Below, piece by piece: positions 1 to 8,415 of a DNA stretch of 42,762 nucleotides. This DNA comes from CAYRVF01 sp964427535 (GTDB lineage: Bacteria > Chloroflexota > Ktedonobacteria > Ktedonobacterales > JADMIN01), in contig CAYRVF010000030.1 in assembly GCA_964427535.1 (NCBI GenBank), positions 1 to 42,762 of the forward strand, in the 5' to 3' direction. The notes under the pieces were generated by a model. The model ran no database searches and was not told the DNA's origin. It was given only the letters and a program-made list of their open reading frames with translations. How positions within the stretch are numbered: position 1 is the first letter of the stretch; every line of letters begins with the position of its first letter. The translations under genes were made by a program, and so were the position numbers.

Positions 1-2
1 GC

Positions 3-1853
3 CAGGACGTCGCGCAGGAGAACGGCCTGGTGATGATGGAGCGCGGCTTCAAGACCGAGGTCGGCGTCGATCCGGAGGCACCCTTCGAGAGCATCTTCTC
101 GGGCAACGTCGTGGAGATGTGCCCGGTGGGCGCGCTGACGGCCAAGAGCTATCGCTTTGTGACGCGCCCCTGGGAGCTGAAGCGTACCGCGAGCATCTGC
201 GGGCAGTGCTCCGTCGGGTGTAACGTCAAGGTCGACGTACGCGTCGACAAGGTGCTGCGCCAGTATGGGCGTGCGAACGACAGCATCGACGAGGGCTTCC
301 TGTGCGATCGTGGCCGCTGGAACACAGAGCCGATGAACAGCCCCGAGCGGCTGAAGACGCCGCTCATCCGGCGGAACGGGCAACTGCAATCCGCGACCTG
401 GGATGCGGCGCTCTCGTTGGTCGCAACACGGCTGCGCGAGGTGGCGGAGCGCCACGGTACGAGCGCGATCGGCGGCATCGGCTCGACGCACACGACGAAC
501 GAAGAGTCATATCTCTTCCAGAAGCTGTTCCGGGCGGAATTCGGCACGAACAACGTCGACCACTTCCACGGGCGCTTTCCCGCGACCGGGCGCAACGCCC
601 TGCCCTGGGTGTGGACCAGCTCCATCGCGAATCTGGAGAAGGCGTCGCACATCGTGCTGCTCGGCACGGAGACATACACGCGCCAGCCGATCCTCGAGCT
701 GCGCATCCGCCGTGCCGTGCGCAAGGGCGTGCGGGTGACGGTGGTGACGCCTGAGCCGTCGCGGCTCGACCGGCTTGCCACACGCACCGTGCGCTACACC
801 GTCGGGCAGACCGGCACGATCGCCCGTGCGCTGCTGCAAGTCGTGCTGAGCGAGAATCTGACGCGCGGCACATTCGCCGAGCAGCGGGCGGCCAGCATCG
901 GCGCGCGGCTGGCCTCCGTCGCCCAGGTGACACCGGAGCACGCGGCGGAGGTCGCGGGTGTCGACGCGGATGCGCTGCGGGAGCTGGCGCGCGAGATTGC
1001 CGGAGCAAAGAACGCGGTGCTGCTCTACGACGAAATGGCAACGTTGGAGCCGACCGGTGCGACGCTGCCTGGAGACGTGCTCGATCTCGCGCTGCTGACG
1101 GACAACTATGGGCGCGAGGCGGCGGGAGCTGGTCCGCTGTTCGAGGACAACAACTCGCTCGGCGCGCGCGACATGGGCGTGCTACCCGAGTCGTTGCCGG
1201 GGTATCGTCCGGTGGACGACGACGAGGCGCGTGCCACGCTCGCCGCTGCCTGGGGCGTGGGACTACCCAGTCAGCCGGGCCAGGACTATGCCGCGATGCT
1301 CGCGGGCGGGGTCAAGGCGCTCTACGTGCTCGGCGCGAACCCGGCGCGCCATCTGTCTGACGCAGAGATGGACCGGCTCTCAGGTCTCGACTTTCTCGTC
1401 GTGCAGGATCTTTTCCTGACCGAGACCGCGCGGCGCGCCGATGTGGTGTTGCCAGCCGTCTCGTATGCTGAGAAGGATGGCACCTTCACCAACACCGAGC
1501 GAGCCGTGCAGGTGGTGCGCAAGGCGATGCTGGCGCTGCCGGGGGCGAAGTCCGATCTGGACATTCTGCTTGGACTGGCGAAGGCGCTGGGCCTTGGGTG
1601 GACATACCACTCGTCGGCGGACGTACTGGCGGAGATCGCACGCACGACGCCGCTCTATGCGGGTGTCTCGCGGCGAGCACTCGGCACGGAAGGCGCCCGC
1701 TGGCCGCTGGCAGCCGAGACCGACGATCAGGGCCGAGCGCGGGTGCGCGGCACGGCGTATTTGTCGTGGCGGATGCTCGACGAGGGCGTCGTGGCCGCAT
1801 CGGATACTGATGAAGAACTGGCGCTCTTCCGCGGGCGTGGGGAGCAAAGCTGA
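3..1853 (+). CDS. nuoG: NADH-quinone oxidoreductase subunit G (5' partial)
   Basis: Large peripheral-arm subunit of respiratory complex I, which carries iron-sulfur clusters that pass electrons from NADH towards quinone. The reading frame is open to the left window edge, so the N-terminal 2Fe-2S and first 4Fe-4S modules are missing here. What is visible begins near the end of the NuoG 4Fe-4S region (MCPVGAL), then has a CxxCxxxC motif (CGQCSVGC) with a fourth Cys about 27 residues later in GFLCDRGRW, the N7-type cluster arrangement, followed by a molybdopterin-oxidoreductase-like domain with typical segments such as YVLGANPARH and ADVVLPA. It is followed by nuoH with a TGATG overlap, so the two are translationally coupled in the nuo operon. 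A related formate dehydrogenase alpha subunit is excluded by the neighbours nuoH-nuoN. Confidence 0.95.
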   Translation, partial: QDVAQENGLVMMERGFKTEVGVDPEAPFESIFSGNVVEMCPVGALTAKSYRFVTRPWELKRTASICGQCSVGCNVKVDVRVDKVLRQYGRANDSIDEGFLCDRGRWNTEPMNSPERLKTPLIRRNGQLQSATWDAALSLVATRLREVAERHGTSAIGGIGSTHTTNEESYLFQKLFRAEFGTNNVDHFHGRFPATGRNALPWVWTSSIANLEKASHIVLLGTETYTRQPILELRIRRAVRKGVRVTVVTPEPSRLDRLATRTVRYTVGQTGTIARALLQVVLSENLTRGTFAEQRAASIGARLASVAQVTPEHAAEVAGVDADALRELAREIAGAKNAVLLYDEMATLEPTGATLPGDVLDLALLTDNYGREAAGAGPLFEDNNSLGARDMGVLPESLPGYRPVDDDEARATLAAAWGVGLPSQPGQDYAAMLAGGVKALYVLGANPARHLSDAEMDRLSGLDFLVVQDLFLTETARRADVVLPAVSYAEKDGTFTNTERAVQVVRKAMLALPGAKSDLDILLGLAKALGLGWTYHSSADVLAEIARTTPLYAGVSRRALGTEGARWPLAAETDDQGRARVRGTAYLSWRMLDEGVVAASDTDEELALFRGRGEQS

Positions 1854-3106
1854 TGTCTGATCTCGCGTGGCAGATCGTCGCGGCGGTCGTCAAGAGCATC
1901 ATCGCCATCGTGGCGCTGCTCACCGCATTCGCCTACATGACGCTCATCGAGCGACGGGTGATCGCGCGCTTTCAGCGTCGTGTTGGGCCGAACCGGGTGG
2001 GTCCTCTCGGCCTGCTGCAGCCGCTGGCCGATGCGCTCAAGATGGCCTTCAAAGAGCAGCTCACGCCGGTCAAAGCGCGCCGCGTGGTCTTTCTGATCGC
2101 GCCCGCGATCTCGGTTTTCGTGGCGCTGTCGGCGTTCGCCGTGGTGCCGCTGGGTGACACGACGACCTGGGGCACCAGCGTGGTCGCACGCGCGTGGGCG
2201 CCATATATCGCGAATTTGAATGTCGGCATTCTCTATATCCTGGCGATCTCGTCGCTCGCGGTCTACGGCATCGTGCTGGCCGGGTGGTCGTCGGGTAACA
2301 ACTATTCGCTGCTCGGCGCGCTGCGTTCGGCGGCGCAGATGGTCTCCTATGAGGTGAGCATAGGGTTGGCGTTGACAGGCGTGTTGATGTTCTCCGGCTC
2401 GCTGAGCATGGTCGACATCGTCCACTCGCAGGTGCATCAGGGGATCTGGTTCGTGTTGGCGCAGCCACTCGGTTTCGTGCTCTACGCTATCGCGGCCGTT
2501 GCCGAGGTCAACCGCGCGCCATTCGACCTGCCCGAAGCCGAGCAGGAGCTCGTCGCGGGGTATCTGACGGAGTTCAGCGGACTGCGTTGGAGTCTTTTCC
2601 AGATGTCTGAGTACATCAACATGATCACGGCGAGCTCGGTGCTGGCGACGCTGTTCTTCGGCGGCTGGACGCTTGGCGCCCTGAGCGGCATCCTTGGCGC
2701 GCCGTTCATCTGGTGGGGCATCAAGGTCGCGATCTTCCTGTTCATCTTCATCTGGCTGCGCGCGACACTGCCTCGCATCCGCTACGACCAACTGATGCGC
2801 TTCGGCTGGCAGGTGTTGCTGCCGCTCTCGGTGCTGAACGCGCTGGCGACCGCTGTCGTCGTCGCCTTCGGTCTGCCCTGGTGGGTGAGCGGGCTGTTCG
2901 GGCTTGTCGTGCTGCTCATGGCCGCCGGGTCGTATTACCTGCGTCTGCGACGTCAGTCGCGCGAGAAGCAGGTTGTCACGGCGGGCGTTCCGCTGGCCGG
3001 GTCGGTGCGCCTGGTGCGCTTCAATGCCCAGCAAGCGACGCCCGCGGCAAGCGGCAACGGCACGAGCAGCGCGGCGGACACCGAACCAGTTGAGGTGAGG
3101 CGGTAG
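1853..3106 (+). CDS. nuoH: NADH-quinone oxidoreductase subunit H
   Basis: Membrane subunit that helps form the quinone-binding chamber where the peripheral and membrane arms of complex I meet. The 417-residue product has about eight or nine hydrophobic helices and the family signatures: ERRVIARFQRRVGPNRVGP near residue 30, the GWSSGNNYSLLGALR stretch, and EVNRAPFDLPEAEQELVAGY in the acidic loop facing the quinone site. The ATG shares one base with the nuoG stop (TGATG). The C-terminus carries a hydrophilic extension of roughly 50 residues rich in Ala, Thr and Ser that is not part of the conserved core. Clear family member, central to the operon. Confidence 0.97.
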   Translation: MSDLAWQIVAAVVKSIIAIVALLTAFAYMTLIERRVIARFQRRVGPNRVGPLGLLQPLADALKMAFKEQLTPVKARRVVFLIAPAISVFVALSAFAVVPLGDTTTWGTSVVARAWAPYIANLNVGILYILAISSLAVYGIVLAGWSSGNNYSLLGALRSAAQMVSYEVSIGLALTGVLMFSGSLSMVDIVHSQVHQGIWFVLAQPLGFVLYAIAAVAEVNRAPFDLPEAEQELVAGYLTEFSGLRWSLFQMSEYINMITASSVLATLFFGGWTLGALSGILGAPFIWWGIKVAIFLFIFIWLRATLPRIRYDQLMRFGWQVLLPLSVLNALATAVVVAFGLPWWVSGLFGLVVLLMAAGSYYLRLRRQSREKQVVTAGVPLAGSVRLVRFNAQQATPAASGNGTSSAADTEPVEVRR

Positions 3107-3143
3107 AGAGCGCGGGCCGCGAGCGGGAGCAATGCTGAGCTGT

Positions 3144-3164
3144 CTCGGGTGTGCATAGCCCGAG
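3144..3164. other. Stem-loop in the nuoH-nuoI gap
   Basis: Arms CTCGGG and CCCGAG form a perfect 6-bp hairpin with a 9-base loop. It lies in the 80-base gap between nuoH and nuoI and has no following T-run, so it is not an evident intrinsic terminator. It covers the alternative GTG start at 3151 and leaves the ATG at 3187 and its AAAGGG site free. A role in mRNA stability or processing is only a guess. Confidence 0.4.
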
Positions 3165-3186
3165 CAACCATAAAGGGATTCGCATC

Positions 3187-3804
3187 ATGGCGATGGAAAT
3201 GTTGAAAGGCCTGGCCACCACGCTCAAGGAGCTTGGCGGCAAGCCGACCACGGTCTCCTACCCAGAGGAGAAGCGGCAGCTCCCGGCGCGGTTCCGCGGA
3301 CGCCACGTGCTGCACCGCTATGAGAACGGCCTGGAGCGCTGCGTCGGCTGCTACCTGTGCGCGGGTGCATGCCCGGCCGATGCGATCTACATCGAGGCCG
3401 AGGAGAACACCGAGGAGAACCGCGTCTCGCCCGGAGAGCGCTACGCGCGCGTCTTCGACGTGAACCTGCTGCGCTGCATCTTCTGCGGCTATTGCGAGCA
3501 GGCGTGCCCGACGGGCGCCATCACGCTCGAACGCATCTACGAAATCTCGAACACGCACGCCGAAGACCTTGTCTACCACAAGGAGCAGCTGCTCGAACCG
3601 GTTGGCTCGGCGACGCGCGGCTCAATCGAAGCATGGACGCCGCCGCCTCCCGCCGAGACACCCACGCCGGTTCCGGCACGGCAAGGCTTCTTCGATGGAC
3701 TTCCAGCGTCGGCGGCGGCGGTCGGCCAGGGCGATGTGCCAGCCGAGCAGGCGGTGCTGCTGAACGAGGACGACGAAAAAGCCGTAGAAGGCCAGGGAGA
3801 GTAG
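3187..3804 (+). CDS. nuoI: NADH-quinone oxidoreductase subunit I
   Basis: Ferredoxin-like subunit that carries the N6a and N6b 4Fe-4S clusters and links NuoG to the final cluster near the quinone site. The 205-residue product has two CxxCxxCxxxCP motifs: CVGCYLCAGACP (about residues 52-63) and CIFCGYCEQACP (about 97-108). Each set contributes three Cys to one cluster and one to the other. The ATG at 3187 is preceded by AAAGGG and opens directly into the conserved N-terminus. An in-frame GTG at 3151 lies inside a stem-loop and has no ribosome site. The last 60 or so residues are a Pro/Ala/Glu-rich tail beyond the usual family end. nuoJ begins 5 bases after the stop. Confidence 0.96.
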   Translation: MAMEMLKGLATTLKELGGKPTTVSYPEEKRQLPARFRGRHVLHRYENGLERCVGCYLCAGACPADAIYIEAEENTEENRVSPGERYARVFDVNLLRCIFCGYCEQACPTGAITLERIYEISNTHAEDLVYHKEQLLEPVGSATRGSIEAWTPPPPAETPTPVPARQGFFDGLPASAAAVGQGDVPAEQAVLLNEDDEKAVEGQGE

Positions 3805-3809
3805 GCGCC

Positions 3810-4349
3810 ATGACAGCATCGGTCGTCTCCTTCTACGTCGTCTCAGCAGTGGCGGTCGCCTCGGCGCTCGGCGTCGTGCTCTTCCGCAACGCGGTCTACA
3901 GCATGTTGAGCCTGATCCTCAACCTGCTGAGTCTGGCGTTCTTCTTCCTGCTGCTTGAAGCGCTCTTCGTCGCCACCGTGCAGGTGTTGATCTACGCGGG
4001 CGCGGTGATGGTGCTCTTCCTCTTCGTCGTAACCATGCTCGCGCCGAATGAGAGCGATGTCGGTGCTGGACGCAACCGGCTGTGGTGGCAGGGCGGCGCG
4101 GCAGCAGGGCTGGCCGTCATTCTGGCGGGCTCGCTGATCTACGCCGCCGTCACAGGCACACTCGCGCGTGATGCGATGGTACGCGATCAGGGCAACCTCT
4201 CCACGCAGGTCGCGCAGCACGGCAGCACGCAGGCGTTCGGTCTGGCGCTCTTTCACGGCTTCTCGTTCCCCTTCGAGGTGACGGGAGTGCTGCTGGTCAT
4301 CGCCGTCCTCGGCGCGGTCGTGCTGGGCCGCCGGTTCAGCAGGGGCTAA
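3810..4349 (+). CDS. nuoJ: NADH-quinone oxidoreductase subunit J
   Basis: Small antiporter-associated membrane subunit of complex I. The 179-residue protein has five hydrophobic segments. The third contains the conserved VQVLIYAGAVMVLFLFVV stretch, which includes the pi-bulge helix important for coupling in this family. The ATG follows an AGGGAGAG ribosome site that lies within the end of nuoI, and the spacing between stop and start is only 5 bases. A longer frame open upstream is a shadow through nuoI and is not used. nuoK follows after 10 bases. Confidence 0.95.
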   Translation: MTASVVSFYVVSAVAVASALGVVLFRNAVYSMLSLILNLLSLAFFFLLLEALFVATVQVLIYAGAVMVLFLFVVTMLAPNESDVGAGRNRLWWQGGAAAGLAVILAGSLIYAAVTGTLARDAMVRDQGNLSTQVAQHGSTQAFGLALFHGFSFPFEVTGVLLVIAVLGAVVLGRRFSRG

Positions 4350-4359
4350 GGAGGAAGAC

Positions 4360-4659
4360 GTGCCAGTCACCGGCTATCTCGTCGTCAGCGCGCTGCTGTT
4401 CACTATCGGCGCGGTTGGCGTGCTCATCCGTCGTAATCCGCTCGTCATGTTCATGTCGATCGAGTTGATGCTGAATGCGGTGAACCTCTCGTTCATGGCG
4501 TTCGCGCACTTCCTCGGGTCCGTTGACGGCTGGATGTTCGTCTTTCTCGTCCTGACGGTCGCCGCGGCCGAGGTGGTGGTGGGACTCGCCATCATCGTCT
4601 CGATCTTCCGCGCGCGGCGCAATATCGACGTGGACGAGCTCAGTTCGATGAAGGGCTAG
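4360..4659 (+). CDS. nuoK: NADH-quinone oxidoreductase subunit K
   Basis: Small membrane subunit of complex I, homologous to MrpC. The 99-residue product has the usual family length, three transmembrane helices and the two conserved membrane glutamates: one in MSIELMLNAVNL and one in the AAAEVVVGLAI segment. The start is GTG, fixed by a strong AAGGAGGAAG ribosome site a few bases upstream. nuoL begins with only GC between the nuoK stop and its ATG. Confidence 0.97.
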   Translation: MPVTGYLVVSALLFTIGAVGVLIRRNPLVMFMSIELMLNAVNLSFMAFAHFLGSVDGWMFVFLVLTVAAAEVVVGLAIIVSIFRARRNIDVDELSSMKG

Positions 4660-4660
4660 C

Positions 4661-6655
4661 ATGCTGAACCTCACGCAATGGATATTGCTCGCTCCGCTGC
4701 TGGGCTTCGTCGTGCTCGGCCTCTTCGGGCGGTCGTTCCCGCGTGCCGTCATCGCGGTTCTTGGCTGTGGCACGGTGCTGATCTCGCTCGTGCTGGCGGT
4801 GATCCAGTTCGCGTCGTCGCTGGGACAGCCGCCGAGCGCGCGCTCCAGCACGATCGTGTTGTGGAACTGGGTGACCTCTGGCTCACTGCGGATCGATTTC
4901 TCGCTACTCGCCGACCCGCTCTCGATCGTCATGCTGCTGATCGTGACGGGCGTGGGCTTCCTGATTCACGTCTACTCCATCGGCTACATGGAGGACGATC
5001 CCGGTTTCTGGCGTTTCTTTTCCTTCCTGAACTTCTTCGTCTTCGCTATGACGTTGCTGGTCTCAGCGGAGAACTTCCTCTTCCTGCTGGTGGGCTGGGC
5101 CGGTGTGGGTCTCGCCTCATTCCTGCTGATCGGCTTCTGGTACACGCGCCCATCTGCGGTAGCCGCTGCGCGCAAAGCCTTCGTCGTGAACGTGATCGGT
5201 GACTTCGGGCTGATGCTCGCGATCTTCCTGCTGTTTGTCACGTTCGGGGCGCTTTCGTATAGCCGCGTCTTCGCGCAGGTGGCAGCGTGTCGTGTAGGGA
5301 GTTGCCCATATGCCCCGCTGGTGAATAGCGGCACGATGATCGCGATCACGCTGCTGCTCTTCGTCGCGGCCGCCGCGAAGTCCGCGCAGCTGCCGTTGCA
5401 CGTGTGGCTGCCAGACGCGATGGAAGGCCCGACGCCGGTCAGCGCGCTGATCCATGCTGCAACGATGGTGACGGCAGGCGTCTATTTGGTCGCGCGGGCC
5501 GCTCCGCTCTATAGCGCTGCGCCGACATCGCTGGGTGTCATCGGCGCGGTGGCGGGCCTCTCGGCGGTCTTCGCCGCCAGTATCGCGTGTGTGCAGACGG
5601 ATATCAAGCGCGTGCTCGCCTATTCGACGATGAGCCAGCTCGCCTACATGTTCATGGGCGAGGCGGCGGGCGGCTTCTCGACCGGCATCTTCCATCTCAC
5701 GACGCACGCCTACTTCAAGGCGCTGCTCTTCATGTGCGCGGGCGCGGTGATTCACGCGCTCGCGGGCGAGCAGGACATGCGGAAGATGGGTGGGCTGCGC
5801 CGCAAGCTGCCCTTCACGTTCTGGACGTTCGTCATCGGTGGGCTGGCGCTGGCCGCGATCTTCCCCTTCGCGGGCTTCTGGAGCAAAGACAGCATTCTCG
5901 GCGTCGTCCTGCAACACGCCACGACGACGGGCGCGGCGGGCTGGTATGTGCTCTACGCGGTAGGACTCTTCACCGCCATCCTGACCGGGTTCTACATCTT
6001 CCGCCTGATCTTCGTGACCTTCTTCGGCCAGTATCGTGGGCCGGAGATTGCCGAGGGACACGGCGCGCATGCGGCGCCCGCGACGAACAGCCGGGGACGC
6101 ACACGCGATCCGCTGGCGCGGGTCCACGACGTTGGCCTGGCGATGAGTATGCCAATGGCCGTGCTGGCGGTGCTCTCGGTGTTCGGCGGTTTCGTCGGCA
6201 CTCCATGGAACGATGCCATTGGCGCGTATCTTGAACCAGTGGTGCGGAGCACGACGCCGGGACTGCTCGCGAGTAGCGGGGCGTTCTGGCTCTCGCTGGC
6301 GGCGGGCCTCGCCGCTGGACTGCTAGGCATCGGCATTGCGTGGACGCGCTACGGCCGGGGGCAAAACGTACCCAGCGGAGCGCGAAACCCATTCGTGGTG
6401 CTACTGGCGCACGGCTACTACGTCGATGATCTATACGACCGTGTGACCGTGCGGCCGATCGTTTGGCTCGGGCGCACGCTGCGCGGCGGTCTGGAGGATG
6501 CCACGCTCGACGGCGGCACGCGCGGCGTGGGCCGGGTCATCGCTGGCCTGAGCACTGGCGTGCGCGCGTTGCAGACGGGGTACGCTCGCAGCTACGCGCT
6601 GGCGATCTTCCTGGGCGCGGCGGCAATCGTGTTGTACTACGTGATCCGGCGGTGA
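4661..6655 (+). CDS. nuoL: NADH-quinone oxidoreductase subunit L
   Basis: Distal antiporter-like proton-pumping subunit of complex I. The 664-residue product has many transmembrane helices, the N-terminal family block (DPLSIVMLLIVTGVGFLIH, then YMEDDPGFWRFFSFLNFFVF), and the central proton-channel signature HVWLPDAMEGPTPVSALIHA starting near residue 247, with the conserved Lys a few residues before it (AAAAKSAQLPLHVW). The long C-terminal helix HL region follows a His/Gly/Arg-rich cytoplasmic loop around residue 470. The length is close to the family norm. The ATG sits two bases after the nuoK stop. Confidence 0.97.
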   Translation: MLNLTQWILLAPLLGFVVLGLFGRSFPRAVIAVLGCGTVLISLVLAVIQFASSLGQPPSARSSTIVLWNWVTSGSLRIDFSLLADPLSIVMLLIVTGVGFLIHVYSIGYMEDDPGFWRFFSFLNFFVFAMTLLVSAENFLFLLVGWAGVGLASFLLIGFWYTRPSAVAAARKAFVVNVIGDFGLMLAIFLLFVTFGALSYSRVFAQVAACRVGSCPYAPLVNSGTMIAITLLLFVAAAAKSAQLPLHVWLPDAMEGPTPVSALIHAATMVTAGVYLVARAAPLYSAAPTSLGVIGAVAGLSAVFAASIACVQTDIKRVLAYSTMSQLAYMFMGEAAGGFSTGIFHLTTHAYFKALLFMCAGAVIHALAGEQDMRKMGGLRRKLPFTFWTFVIGGLALAAIFPFAGFWSKDSILGVVLQHATTTGAAGWYVLYAVGLFTAILTGFYIFRLIFVTFFGQYRGPEIAEGHGAHAAPATNSRGRTRDPLARVHDVGLAMSMPMAVLAVLSVFGGFVGTPWNDAIGAYLEPVVRSTTPGLLASSGAFWLSLAAGLAAGLLGIGIAWTRYGRGQNVPSGARNPFVVLLAHGYYVDDLYDRVTVRPIVWLGRTLRGGLEDATLDGGTRGVGRVIAGLSTGVRALQTGYARSYALAIFLGAAAIVLYYVIRR

Positions 6656-6718
6656 GGTGAGTTGCGGATGCTGTATGGCTCTCGCGAGCAGTGCGGCGTC
6701 GGGGAATAGAGACCGAGC

Positions 6719-8323
6719 ATGAGCTTTCCAATCCTGAGCGTCATTCTCTTCCTGCCGCTCCTCGGCGCGGTAGGCGCGGTGTTGCTGCCGCGCGTCGCGG
6801 GCTGGGCGTGGGCGCTGATCGTTGCGCTCGCGGATCTCGCGCTCTGCGTCTGGCTCGTCGCGGTATTCGCACCTGGGCAGAGCGGGTTCCAGCTTGCCGA
6901 GCGGGCGCCGTGGATTCCCGGTCTGGGCATCGACTACTCGGTGGGCGTCGACGGCATCAACCTCTTTCTTGTGGGGCTGAACGCACTGTTGACCGTCGTG
7001 GCGGTCGCCGCATCGTTGGGGGTCGCGCGACGCGGTGACCGGTCGCGGCAGTATTTCGCGCTGCTGCTGCTGCTCTCGATGGGCATTCAGGGCGTGTTTC
7101 TGGCGACGAACCTGTTCCTTTTCTACGTGTTCTGGGAGGTCATGCTCGTTCCGGCGTATCTGCTGGTCGGCGTCTTCGGCGGACCGCGACGGGCCTACGC
7201 TGCCATCAAGTTCGTCATCTACACCGCGGTCGGCTCACTGATGATGCTGGTGGGGATCATCGCGCTGGGCGTCATCGTGAGCAACAACACACATACGGCA
7301 TTCACGCTGGACTACTCCAGGCTACTCGCGGCGGGGGTGCCGCGCGGCGCGCAGGTCGTGCTGTTCTTCGCGTTCTTCGCCGCGTTCGCCGTGAAGTCGG
7401 CAATCTTCCCTTTCCATAGCTGGGCGCCGGATACCTACGCGGAGTCGCCCGCGCCAGTGGTTGTGATGATCGCGGGCGTGATGGCGAAGACGGGCGCATA
7501 CGGATTCATCCGTTTCAACCTCGGGCTGTTGCCGGACGCGTCGCACGTGCTGACGGGCATGATGGAGGTGCTGGCGGTGATCAGCATCCTCTACTTCGCG
7601 GTGGAGGCGCTCGTCGCGCAGGACTTCAAGCGGCTACTGGCGTATGTGAGTATCAGCCACATGGGCGTCATCATCCTGGCGATCTTCGCGCTGAACACGC
7701 AGGGCGTCGAGGGGGCGGTCGTGCAGATGGTGAACCACGGCATCATCATCGCCGCACTGTTCCTCATCGCCGCGGCATTCGAGGCGCGCACGGGCAACCG
7801 GCGGCTTGCGGAGTACGGTGGGTTGGCGCTGCGGCTGCCCGTGCTAGCAACGGTCTTTCTGATCGTCTCGCTGGCCGCGCTGGGTCTTCCAGGACTGAAC
7901 AGCTTCGCCGGTGAGTTCCTGGCGTTCCTGGGCACCTTCCGGGCGAACTACGTCTATGGAGCGCTGGGCACGGTCGTCGTGATTCCGGCGGCGTGGTACA
8001 TGCTGCGCTTCTTCCAGGGCGTGACCGAGGGGCCAGCGCCGGTGAGCGGCGAGGTCGCGGAGGCAGTCTCGACGGACGCGACGAGTGCGCGCTCCGGCGC
8101 GGCTAAGCTCGTCGACCTGAGGTGGTCGGAGCTGGTGGTGCTGGTGCCGCTGCTGGTGCTCATCGTCTACCTGGGCGTCGTGCCGAGCGTATTGACGACG
8201 CGCATGGAGCGCTCGGTGAATGCGCTGCCACCGCTGGCAGGCACTGCGGCGCATACGAAACCGGCCCCGGCGCCAAATGTGAACGCGGGGACATCTGGCT
8301 CGACGTATATTCTGACGCGATAG
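6719..8323 (+). CDS. nuoM: NADH-quinone oxidoreductase subunit M
   Basis: Second antiporter-like proton-pumping subunit of complex I. The 534-residue polytopic product has the MrpD/NuoM core: VGVDGINLFLVGLNALL near residue 75, FYVFWEVMLVPAYLLVG with the coupling glutamate, and AVKSAIFPFHSWAPDTYAE near residue 230 with the channel lysine and the PxHxWxPD signature. The ATG at 6719 is 63 bases after nuoL; that gap holds nothing else recognisable. The last 40 residues are a low-complexity Ala/Pro/Asn tail outside the membrane. Confidence 0.96.
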   Translation: MSFPILSVILFLPLLGAVGAVLLPRVAGWAWALIVALADLALCVWLVAVFAPGQSGFQLAERAPWIPGLGIDYSVGVDGINLFLVGLNALLTVVAVAASLGVARRGDRSRQYFALLLLLSMGIQGVFLATNLFLFYVFWEVMLVPAYLLVGVFGGPRRAYAAIKFVIYTAVGSLMMLVGIIALGVIVSNNTHTAFTLDYSRLLAAGVPRGAQVVLFFAFFAAFAVKSAIFPFHSWAPDTYAESPAPVVVMIAGVMAKTGAYGFIRFNLGLLPDASHVLTGMMEVLAVISILYFAVEALVAQDFKRLLAYVSISHMGVIILAIFALNTQGVEGAVVQMVNHGIIIAALFLIAAAFEARTGNRRLAEYGGLALRLPVLATVFLIVSLAALGLPGLNSFAGEFLAFLGTFRANYVYGALGTVVVIPAAWYMLRFFQGVTEGPAPVSGEVAEAVSTDATSARSGAAKLVDLRWSELVVLVPLLVLIVYLGVVPSVLTTRMERSVNALPPLAGTAAHTKPAPAPNVNAGTSGSTYILTR

Positions 8324-8351
8324 ACATACGGTGCGGTTCGCGAGGGCACGA

Positions 8352-8399
8352 CCCGCCGCGCGCCGCTGAGATTCGCAACCAGCCGCGCAGTGCGGCGGG
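8352..8399. other. GC-rich stem-loop in the nuoM-nuoN gap
   Basis: Arms at 8352-8361 and 8390-8399 pair over 10 bp (one G-U) around a 28-base loop. The hairpin fills most of the 92-base gap before nuoN, and the GAGAGG ribosome site of nuoN starts two bases after it. There is no T-run, so it is not a standard terminator. It could shift RNA stability or nuoN translation. Confidence 0.45.
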
Positions 8400-8415
8400 C
8401 GAGAGGCGATTGACG

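Noticed and set aside
1727..3034. 435-residue minus-strand frame opposite nuoH
   Set aside because: Antisense shadow in GC-rich sequence: Arg/Gln/His/Asp-rich product, no family features, while nuoH is unambiguous.
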